Origin: DATDYB01 sp036517115
GTDB taxonomy: Bacteria; Patescibacteriota; Minisyncoccia; Phycocordibacterales; PALSA-1337
Direction: 5' to 3'
NCBI GenBank assembly: GCA_036517115.1
Contig: DATDYB010000024.1
Span: 1 to 5,148, forward strand
DNA length: 5,148 nucleotides
Shown here: positions 1 through 5,040 of the stretch, piece after piece
Layout: every line of letters begins with the position of its first letter
Numbering within the stretch: position 1 is the first letter of the stretch
Position numbers and translations under genes: made by a program
Notes under the pieces: model-generated
What the model saw: only the letters and a program-made list of their open reading frames with translations
What the model was told of the DNA's origin: nothing
Databases searched by the model: none

Positions 1-20
1 GACGCCAAGGCGTCCGCTGT
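1..20 (+). terminator. Partial stem-loop, probable terminator of the gene left of the window
   Basis: GACGCC, two A residues, then GGCGTC form a perfect inverted repeat at 1-14. The right arm continues into CCGC and then TGTTTT, so the full stem probably extends left of the window and ends in a T-rich tail. This is what an intrinsic terminator of an upstream gene would look like. The left arm is cut off, so stem length and the A-tract cannot be checked. Confidence 0.4.
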
Positions 21-29
21 TTTGCTTTG

Positions 30-38
30 TGATATACT
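30..38 (+). promoter_or_regulatory. Extended -10 promoter of the transglycosylase gene
   Basis: TGATATACT is an extended -10 element: TG, one base, then TATACT at 33-38 (5 of 6 matches to TATAAT). No good -35 is visible 16-18 bp upstream, which fits the extended -10 class. Transcription would start near 45, so the leader before the ATG at 49 would be only a few bases. AGGAAG at 39-44 resembles a ribosome-binding site but would lie at or before the transcription start, so promoter and binding-site readings compete. Confidence 0.5.
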
Positions 39-48
39 AGGAAGTTGT

Positions 49-1455
49 ATGGAGCATAACAATGTAAAGCGAATCGCCGGACTGCTTTCTTTCTGTGTTC
101 TCACTCTAACCATAATGATGAGCGACAAGAGTGCCCTCTTCGCTCAATCGCCCGACCAGTGCTCGCTTTCCGTGGCGGAATGCGAGAAGCTACGTCAGGA
201 GCTTGCTGACGTAACGGCTGAAATCGCCCGCCTACAGAAAATATATGATTCCCAGAAGGAGAAGAGTTCTTCACTTGCGGGTGAAATCTCACTCTTAAAA
301 ACCAAAATAGACAAAGCCAAGGCAAACATCAACGCGAAAAATCTTTCCATCCGCCTTTATTCCCAAGATATTACAAAAAAGCAGTCAACGATCAACACGC
401 TTGCGGCGAAGATAGAACGCCAGAAGGATTCCATTGCTGATCTTATTAAAAAAACCAACGAACTCGAAACCTATTCTCTTGCAGAGATAGTATTGGCCGA
501 CCAAAATATTTCAAAATTCTTTGAGGATGCCGACGCCTTCGAGGTGTTACAGCGGAATCTTCGGGACTCGGTGAAAGAGCTCGATGGCACGAAAAAGGAG
601 ACAGCTACAGAAAAGGCGGCATTGCAGACCAAACTCAATCAAGAAGCCGACGCTAAAGCGGCGATAGAGGCGCAAAAGCGCGAGATCGAGCGTAACCAGA
701 GCGAACAGAAAGAGCTTTTGACTATCAGTAAGAATCAGGAAAAAACCTACCAGCAAATCATTGCCGAACGGGCAAAGAGAGCCGCTGAAATCAGAAGCAC
801 ACTCTTCACCCTTCGTGATAGCGCCGCCATTCCCTTCGGTCAGGCACTTGAGTATGCAAACGTGGTGTCGGCAAAAACAGGCGTCCGTCCGGCTTTCCTC
901 CTCGCCATCATCACCCAAGAATCCTCACTCGGAAAAAACGTAGGTTCATGCTACCTCAGAGATTTTACGACGGGGGACGGGGTGAGCGTCTCTACTGGAG
1001 CGGCAAAACCTCGCACCATGCATCCGACTCGCGATGTTCCTCCATTCATCGATATATTAAAAGAACTAGGGATCAATGATCCCGAGAATACGAGAGTATC
1101 CTGTTGGATACCGGCGTACATTAGTGGTAATCCGTCGGGTTGGGGAGGAGCGATGGGTCCAGCGCAGTTCATCCCTTCGACATGGAAAATATTTAAAGGA
1201 AGGGTAGCGAGCCTTCTTGGAAAAAGTGTAGCCAATCCATGGGCGCCACAAGATGCCTTCATGGCGTCGGCATTGTATCTCGCAGACCTAGGTGCAGATG
1301 GTCAGACATACACCGCAGAACGTAATGCGGCGTGCCGTTACTATTCAGGTGGGAGTTGCACCGCCAAAGCATCAGCTGCTGCGTATGGAAACAGCGTTAT
1401 GAAGATTGCGACTAACATCCAAGAAAACATGATCGACATTTTGAAAGATAATTAA
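49..1455 (+). CDS. Secreted coiled-coil lytic murein transglycosylase
   Basis: Predicted 468-residue exported peptidoglycan lyase. Residues 1-32 look like a signal peptide: basic start, hydrophobic core around 9-23, cleavage near LFA-Q. Residues about 40-250 are a Lys/Glu/Gln-rich coiled coil. It contains a LAEIVLADQNISKFFED stretch (144-160), which resembles the conserved hydrophobic patch of PcsB/CwlO/EnvC-type coiled coils controlled by FtsEX. Residues about 262-450 are a lytic transglycosylase domain of the SLT/MltB type: the ITQESSLG motif carries the probable catalytic Glu291, and GAMGPAQFIPSTW (367-379) is the family signature. Such enzymes cut the MurNAc-GlcNAc bond to give anhydro-MurNAc ends. 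Four cysteines (301, 352, 429, 437) in the catalytic domain could form disulfides. ATG 49 is preferred over TTG 22 because it opens the signal peptide and follows the promoter. The coiled-coil family assignment is less certain than the catalytic one. Confidence 0.85.
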   Translation: MEHNNVKRIAGLLSFCVLTLTIMMSDKSALFAQSPDQCSLSVAECEKLRQELADVTAEIARLQKIYDSQKEKSSSLAGEISLLKTKIDKAKANINAKNLSIRLYSQDITKKQSTINTLAAKIERQKDSIADLIKKTNELETYSLAEIVLADQNISKFFEDADAFEVLQRNLRDSVKELDGTKKETATEKAALQTKLNQEADAKAAIEAQKREIERNQSEQKELLTISKNQEKTYQQIIAERAKRAAEIRSTLFTLRDSAAIPFGQALEYANVVSAKTGVRPAFLLAIITQESSLGKNVGSCYLRDFTTGDGVSVSTGAAKPRTMHPTRDVPPFIDILKELGINDPENTRVSCWIPAYISGNPSGWGGAMGPAQFIPSTWKIFKGRVASLLGKSVANPWAPQDAFMASALYLADLGADGQTYTAERNAACRYYSGGSCTAKASAAAYGNSVMKIATNIQENMIDILKDN

Positions 1456-1554
1456 CCAATCTACAAATGGGTGCCAATATGCGAATGGCTACAAATGTGA
1501 AGAGCTAGAGTATTCGTATTCATTTGTATATTTGCAACAATTAGTATATTGGTA
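1454..1554. repeat. Element A: 101-bp heptamer-array palindrome
   Basis: Ten heptamers make up this spacer. Left arm (TRCNAAT type) starts: 1454, 1462, 1472, 1480, 1490. Right arm (ATTNGYA type) starts: 1512, 1522, 1530, 1540, 1548. Starts are alternately 8 and 10 bp apart, and the two arms mirror each other exactly around position 1504. The outermost left heptamer (AACCAAT) shares its first two bases with the TAA stop of the preceding gene. Folded as RNA, arms 1456-1497 and 1511-1552 pair at 31 of 42 positions by strict complementarity, plus four G-U pairs, around a 13-nt loop. Element B aligns to it without gaps at about 82 of 101 positions (hand count). It has no coding potential. Confidence 0.85.
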
Positions 1555-1560
1555 TATATT
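1532..1560 (+). promoter_or_regulatory. Probable rpmE promoter at the right end of element A
   Basis: TATATT at 1555-1560 is a good -10 box. TTGCAA at 1532-1537 (4 of 6 to TTGACA) sits 17 bp upstream and belongs to the third right-arm heptamer of element A. The start codon at 1568 is 8 bases after the -10 box, so the transcript would begin at or next to the ATG. No Shine-Dalgarno sequence is present in TTGACTCTT, which agrees with leaderless translation. Confidence 0.5.
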
Positions 1561-1567
1561 GACTCTT

Positions 1568-1777
1568 ATGAAAAAGGAGATCCACCCAGTATATTTCCCA
1601 AAAGCTACCGTTACCTGCGCCTGCGGTAAGGTTTTTAACATTGGCTCTACTAAAGAAAAGATTGCTGTTGAAATCTGTAGCCATTGCCATCCTTTCTATA
1701 CCGGCAACGAAAAAACCCTCGACAGTGCGGGACGGGTGGAACGCTTCAAAACTCGCCAATCTAAAAAAACCAAATAA
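1568..1777 (+). CDS. rpmE: 50S ribosomal protein L31
   Basis: A 69-residue protein of normal L31 length and very clear family resemblance: MKKEIHPVYF at the start, HPFYTGNEK in the middle and GRVERFKTR near the end. It is the zinc-binding (C+) form, with Cys17 and Cys19 as a C-x-C pair and Cys37 and Cys40 as a C-x-x-C pair. L31 sits at the central protuberance of the large subunit and helps bridge it to the small subunit. The start at 1568 matches the family N-terminus; an in-frame TTG at 1532 would add 12 atypical residues and lies inside the repeat element. It precedes prfA by 121 bp on the same strand and probably heads the rpmE-prfA-rpsB unit. Confidence 0.96.
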   Translation: MKKEIHPVYFPKATVTCACGKVFNIGSTKEKIAVEICSHCHPFYTGNEKTLDSAGRVERFKTRQSKKTK

Positions 1778-1799
1778 CTTGACCCATCTGCTTTGTTGC

Positions 1800-1856
1800 C
1801 GACTGAATTTTTTCCACGCGCAGTATATTCATACAGCTTGGTCAAAAATTCAGTCG
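1800..1856 (+). repeat. Stem-loop with nested hairpin between rpmE and prfA
   Basis: CGACTGAATTTTT (1800-1812) and AAAAATTCAGTCG (1844-1856) are perfect 13-bp inverted repeats around a 31-nt loop. The loop holds a smaller hairpin: GCAGTAT, ATTC, ATACAGC, pairing 6 of 7 positions. No T-run follows the right arm, so it is not a standard terminator. It could be an mRNA processing or stability structure separating rpmE from prfA. A mobile-element remnant is an alternative. A competing pairing of TTGACC (1779-1784) with GGTCAA (1840-1845) would overlap the right arm. No clear prfA promoter is visible in the spacer. Confidence 0.7.
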
Positions 1857-1898
1857 TCGCCTCGCATCTAGATCAATTTATTTGGTTTTTCGCATAAT

Positions 1899-2882
1899 AT
1901 GGATCTAAAAGAATACAAAGAAAATCATAAGACGAGCTATCTTGCCTCAGAGTACGAACGCCTTGAAAAAGAAGAGGCTGATCTTGTGCGGATGTCCGAT
2001 GATCCGTCAATGAAAGAGATGGCTGTTGAAGAACTTAAAACTCTGCATGAGCAGAAGGATTCTTTACTTGCCCAAATGAAGGATATTCTCGAGGAAGATA
2101 CTAAAGAGGAGTTGCCCAATGAGCTCATTCTTGAAGTGCGGGCGGGTGCGGGAGGTGAGGAAGCGGCGCTCTTTGCCGAAGAGCTTTCGCTCATGTACAA
2201 AAAGTACGCCGAGATCAAGGGGTGGCAATGGTCGCCAGTCTATGAATCTAAAAGCTCTCTCCATGGATACAAAGAGGCGGCTTTCGAGATTCATGGAAAA
2301 GGAGCTTTTGAGCAACTTCGCTTTGAAACCGGTGTGCACCGTGTACAAAGGGTACCAGCCACCGAGAAAATGGGACGAGTGCATACCTCAACGGCTTCAG
2401 TTGCCATTTTACCCATCCGTAAAAAGACAACCTTGGAGATAAAGCCATCCGACCTCGAGATGGAATTTTCCCGTTCGGGAGGCGCCGGTGGACAGAACGT
2501 GAACAAAGTAGAAACAGCGGTGCGCATTATCCATCTTCCAACAGGGATTGATGTTCGTTCCACGGCAGAGCGAAGTCAGGCGAAGAACCGAGACAAAGCC
2601 ATGGGTATCCTTATTGCCAAGCTCGAAGCGCTGAAGGAAGAACAAGAGGCAAAAAAGTTCAGTGCCGAGCGCAAGGGGCAAATCGGCACCGGCGACCGAT
2701 CTGAGAAGATTAGAACCTACAACATCCTCCAGGATCGCATCACCGATCACCGGATCAAAGAGTCGTGGCACAACATCCCGAAAATCATGGCCGGCGATCT
2801 AGAGCCCATCATCGACACACTCCTTAACTGGGATCCCGAGAAAGGAGTGGGGAAGGAGGAAGAGGAGGAAGATTGCAAATAA
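1899..2882 (+). CDS. prfA: Peptide chain release factor 1 (RF1)
   Basis: A 327-residue class I release factor that recognises UAA and UAG in the ribosomal A site and triggers peptide release. The stop-codon-reading tripeptide is Pro153-Ala-Thr155 (P-x-T type, diagnostic of RF1; RF2 carries S-P-F). The catalytic GGQ is at 197-199 inside RSGGAGGQNVNKVETAVR. GRVHTSTASVAILP (159-172) and GDRSEKIRTYN (265-275) are further family signatures; the usual Phe-Pro after the last motif is Ile-Leu here. It is about 30 residues shorter than the 360-residue E. coli protein, mostly in the N-terminal helical domain. The C-terminus ends in an acidic EEEEED run. No prmC follows, although prmC (which methylates the GGQ glutamine) often sits beside prfA. 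No Shine-Dalgarno sequence precedes ATG 1899. Confidence 0.97.
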   Translation: MDLKEYKENHKTSYLASEYERLEKEEADLVRMSDDPSMKEMAVEELKTLHEQKDSLLAQMKDILEEDTKEELPNELILEVRAGAGGEEAALFAEELSLMYKKYAEIKGWQWSPVYESKSSLHGYKEAAFEIHGKGAFEQLRFETGVHRVQRVPATEKMGRVHTSTASVAILPIRKKTTLEIKPSDLEMEFSRSGGAGGQNVNKVETAVRIIHLPTGIDVRSTAERSQAKNRDKAMGILIAKLEALKEEQEAKKFSAERKGQIGTGDRSEKIRTYNILQDRITDHRIKESWHNIPKIMAGDLEPIIDTLLNWDPEKGVGKEEEEEDCK

Positions 2883-2887
2883 AGGAG
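2883..2887 (+). promoter_or_regulatory. Displaced Shine-Dalgarno-like AGGAG upstream of rpsB
   Basis: A perfect AGGAG follows directly on the prfA stop but lies 24 bases before the rpsB ATG at 2912, far beyond the usual 5-9. An in-frame TGA at 2906-2908 rules out an earlier rpsB start, so the motif cannot serve a longer form of S2. It may be inactive, or active only if the intervening RNA is looped out. Confidence 0.4.
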
Positions 2888-2911
2888 ATATTTGCTACCA
2901 TCATCTGACAT

Positions 2912-3613
2912 ATGGAAGTTAAGAATAAAGACAACAACCCCAACATTGAAGCCATGTTTAAGGCAGGAGCGCATTACGCGTTTGCCCGGAGTAAAAGGCA
3001 TCCGACCACAGCGCCATATATTTTCGGCGTTAAGAACCGTGTGGAAATTTTCAATCTTGAAGAAACTGACATTCTTTTAAACAAAGCACTTGAATTCGTA
3101 AAGGCTATTGCGGCAACAGGCAAGCACATCCTGTTTGTTGGAGGCAAAAGCGAATCACAGGAGGCCATTCGAAAGGGAGCTCTTACACTCGGCTTGCCGC
3201 ATGTGGCTGGACGATGGATCGGGGGCACTCTTACTAACTTCGGAGAAATTCGCCGACGTATCGAGAAATTCGAGCGACTGACGGTTGAGCGTGAGAAAGG
3301 AGAATTGACAAAATATACTAAAAAGGAGCGATTGCTCATCGACCGGGAAATCGCCAACCTCGACCGATTCTTCGGCGGGCTGGTGCTCATGAAAGAAAAA
3401 CCTGCAGCTCTCTTCGTTATTGACCCACGTAAGGAGAAAATCGCTGTTAAGGAAGCAGAGGACTGCGGTATCCCTGTGATTGCGCTTGCCGGTTCTGACT
3501 GCAATCTCAAAGATGTAGATTTTCCTATTGTGGCAAACGATGCGTCTCGTGCAAGCATTGAGTTTTTCGTGCAAAAGATCGTCGCGGCGTACAAAGCTGG
3601 AAAGCAAGCGTAA
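2912..3613 (+). CDS. rpsB: 30S ribosomal protein S2
   Basis: A 233-residue S2 protein of the small-subunit head/platform neck, which helps recruit S1 in many bacteria. Family marks: PYIFG (35-39), ILFVGGK (73-79), RWIGGTLTNF (101-110), then ALFVIDP and IPVIALAGSDC in the C-terminal half. The N-terminal motif is divergent: AGAHYAFARSKRHP (18-31), where typical bacteria have A-G-V-H-F-G-H followed by W-N-P-K. I recall a similar S-R/K-R-H-P form from Parcubacteria-type S2, which supports the lineage call. The length is close to the usual 230-260. The start is fixed by the upstream in-frame TGA. It follows prfA by 29 bp and is cut off from tsf by element B, although rpsB and tsf are usually direct neighbours in one transcript. 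Confidence 0.96.
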   Translation: MEVKNKDNNPNIEAMFKAGAHYAFARSKRHPTTAPYIFGVKNRVEIFNLEETDILLNKALEFVKAIAATGKHILFVGGKSESQEAIRKGALTLGLPHVAGRWIGGTLTNFGEIRRRIEKFERLTVEREKGELTKYTKKERLLIDREIANLDRFFGGLVLMKEKPAALFVIDPRKEKIAVKEAEDCGIPVIALAGSDCNLKDVDFPIVANDASRASIEFFVQKIVAAYKAGKQA

Positions 3614-3615
3614 GA

Positions 3616-3716
3616 TACCAATATACGAATTGTTGCAAATATGCGAATGGCTACAAATGTTAAGATCTTGAGTATTCGTAGCCATTTGTAGATTGGTACT
3701 CATTCGTATATTAGTA
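3616..3716. repeat. Element B: 101-bp heptamer-array palindrome
   Basis: Second copy of the element A family, same length and same internal register. Left-arm heptamers start at 3616, 3624, 3634, 3642 and 3652; right-arm heptamers at 3674, 3684, 3692, 3702 and 3710, mirrored around 3666. Linkers inside each arm alternate 1 and 3 bp. Arms 3615-3659 and 3673-3717 pair at 34 of 45 positions strictly, plus five G-U pairs. The centre contains AAGATCTT, itself a perfect palindrome. A block of 23 bp (3638-3660) is identical to 1476-1498 in element A. It begins two bases after the rpsB stop and ends in the tsf promoter. Confidence 0.87.
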
Positions 3717-3722
3717 TATATT
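3693..3722 (+). promoter_or_regulatory. Probable tsf promoter at the right end of element B
   Basis: TATATT at 3717-3722 is the -10 box. TTGGTA at 3693-3698 (4 of 6 to TTGACA), from the third right-arm heptamer, lies 18 bp upstream. Transcription would start near 3729, giving a leader of roughly 7 bases before ATG 3736. The leader ACCACAAAAT has no Shine-Dalgarno sequence. The layout matches the rpmE promoter at the end of element A. Confidence 0.5.
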
Positions 3723-3735
3723 TAAACCACAAAAT

Positions 3736-4332
<597 letters not shown>

Positions 4333-4334
4333 CT

Positions 4335-4736
4335 ATGACTCCAACTCTCATCGTATTTGCGGCTTCAGCTCTCGCCATCATTGCTATGGTGGCTTTCAAG
4401 TCTTATGAACTCTCGACCGGTAAACGAGGAATCCTTACCCGGGTGAGCGACAAGACCAACCACCGGGCCCGCACGAGCTACCGCACCGTGAGGCTCTATA
4501 TTTCTTACATCAACAAACGAAACGGGGTGCTTCTTTTGCAATTCATCCTTGACCATATCGTCTGGCTCATTCGTAAAGTTCAGCGCCGTATCCATACCCA
4601 TATCGAGTCTAATCAGGACATGCGCGGCTACAATGTCCTTAATCTCATCAAAGGCAAAGGTATCGTGAAGAAGCGCGGCGCAGTCTCGTTCTTCCTTAAG
4701 CAGGTAGGAGAGGAAGAGGAGTTGAAGACGGAGTAA
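4335..4736 (+). CDS. Small basic membrane protein of unknown function, coupled to tsf
   Basis: I do not recognise this 133-residue protein. Residues 4-21 (LIVFAASALAIIAMVAF) form a clear N-terminal transmembrane anchor or uncleaved signal. A very basic segment follows (about 28-62). A second hydrophobic or amphipathic helix lies at 64-79 (GVLLLQFILDHIVWLI), then another basic stretch with several Arg and Lys, ending in an acidic tail (EEEELKTE). The ATG lies 2 bp after the tsf stop, so translation is likely coupled to EF-Ts and the gene shares the tsf transcript. Codon use looks similar to its neighbours, and the frame runs uninterrupted to the inverted repeat at 4746. The topology suggests a membrane-anchored protein with a basic cytoplasmic part; any link to translation is only positional. 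Confidence 0.75.
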   Translation: MTPTLIVFAASALAIIAMVAFKSYELSTGKRGILTRVSDKTNHRARTSYRTVRLYISYINKRNGVLLLQFILDHIVWLIRKVQRRIHTHIESNQDMRGYNVLNLIKGKGIVKKRGAVSFFLKQVGEEEELKTE

Positions 4737-4745
4737 AAGACGCTC

Positions 4746-4843
4746 GCCATTCTCCAAAAAAGAGACCGGATAATTTTTCTGGTGAAAAATTTCCTAGGAC
4801 TCCGGCTCGGCCAGCCTGCGTAGTCTCTTTTTTGGAGAATGGC
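4746..4843. terminator. Large inverted repeat: bidirectional terminator or MITE-like element
   Basis: Positions 4746-4766 and 4823-4843 are a perfect 21-bp inverted repeat, key sequence CCAAAAAAGAGAC and GTCTCTTTTTTGG. Within it, A6-GAGAC and GTCTC-T6 are the layout of a bidirectional intrinsic terminator, ending the tsf unit before the tRNA. The 56-bp interior is itself structured: CGGA (4767-4770) with TCCG (4801-4804); AATTTTTC (4772-4779) with GAAAAATT (4784-4791) around TGGT; and GGCT (4804-4807) with AGCC (4813-4816). The direct repeat GCTCGC occurs at 4742-4747 and 4842-4847, which would fit a 6-bp target duplication around a small non-coding element. The inverted repeat is certain; its role is not. 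Confidence 0.75.
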
Positions 4844-4872
4844 TCGCTTTACACTTTCGACTCTTAAATATT

Positions 4873-4945
4873 GCCGAGGTAGCTCAGTTGGTAGAGCACC
4901 CGTTTTGTAAACGGGATCGCGGAGGTTCGATTCCTCTCCTCGGCT
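4873..4945 (+). tRNA. tRNA-Thr(UGU)
   Basis: A complete 73-base cloverleaf. The acceptor stem GCCGAGG (4873-4879) pairs perfectly with CCTCGGC (4938-4944), with T as the discriminator base. The D arm is GCTC/GAGC around AGTTGGTA. The anticodon stem CCCGT/ACGGG encloses loop TTTGTAA, giving anticodon TGT, which reads ACA and related Thr codons. The variable loop is 5 bases (ATCGC). The T arm is GGAGG/CCTCT with loop TTCGATT and one G-U pair. The CCA end is not encoded. A weak candidate -10, TACACT at 4850-4855, lies upstream but has no convincing -35. ACTTTCG (4853-4859) and CGAAAGT (4948-4954) bracket the gene as a 7-bp inverted repeat. Confidence 0.97.
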
Positions 4946-5040
4946 CACGAAAGTAGCATACCTTTACAAATCTCTGTAAATGTGTAATATCGACGATAGA
5001 CTAATAGACCTACACGGAGCCCCGAATCCGAACACCTGAG
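4946..5040. other. Spacer between tRNA-Thr and the transposase tail
   Basis: I see no gene here. A small perfect hairpin, TTTACA (4963-4968) with TGTAAA (4975-4980) around AATCTC, lies after the tRNA. It has no T-run and is too weak to call a terminator. The right part, from about 5000, probably belongs to the non-coding end of the insertion element on the minus strand. Confidence 0.4.

Noticed and set aside
22..48. TTG at 22 as start of the transglycosylase
   Set aside because: It would add nine residues before the signal peptide and lies inside the promoter; ATG 49 fits better.
547..918. Minus-strand 123-codon frame inside the transglycosylase gene
   Set aside because: It is opposite the coiled-coil region, has no family resemblance and no start context of its own.
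1454..1554. Element A as an ordinary intrinsic terminator
   Set aside because: The stem is AT-rich and long, no T-run follows the right arm, and the phased heptamer pattern is unexplained by termination.
1532..1567. TTG at 1532 as start of L31
   Set aside because: The extra 12 residues come from repeat element A and do not match the L31 family N-terminus.
2974..3621. Long minus-strand open frame opposite rpsB
   Set aside because: Its peptide is Ser/Arg-rich without recognisable domains and lies entirely opposite a clear S2 gene; it is a shadow frame.
1454..3716. CRISPR array
   Set aside because: The repeated units are 7 bp with 1- and 3-bp linkers and mirror orientation; there are no unique spacers of 25-40 bp and no cas genes.
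4965..4989. Possible third, degenerate heptamer array (TACAAAT, TGTAAAT, TGTAATA at 10/8 spacing)
   Set aside because: The spacing matches elements A and B, but only one heptamer fits the consensus, there is no opposing arm, and the region is short and AT-rich; chance cannot be excluded.
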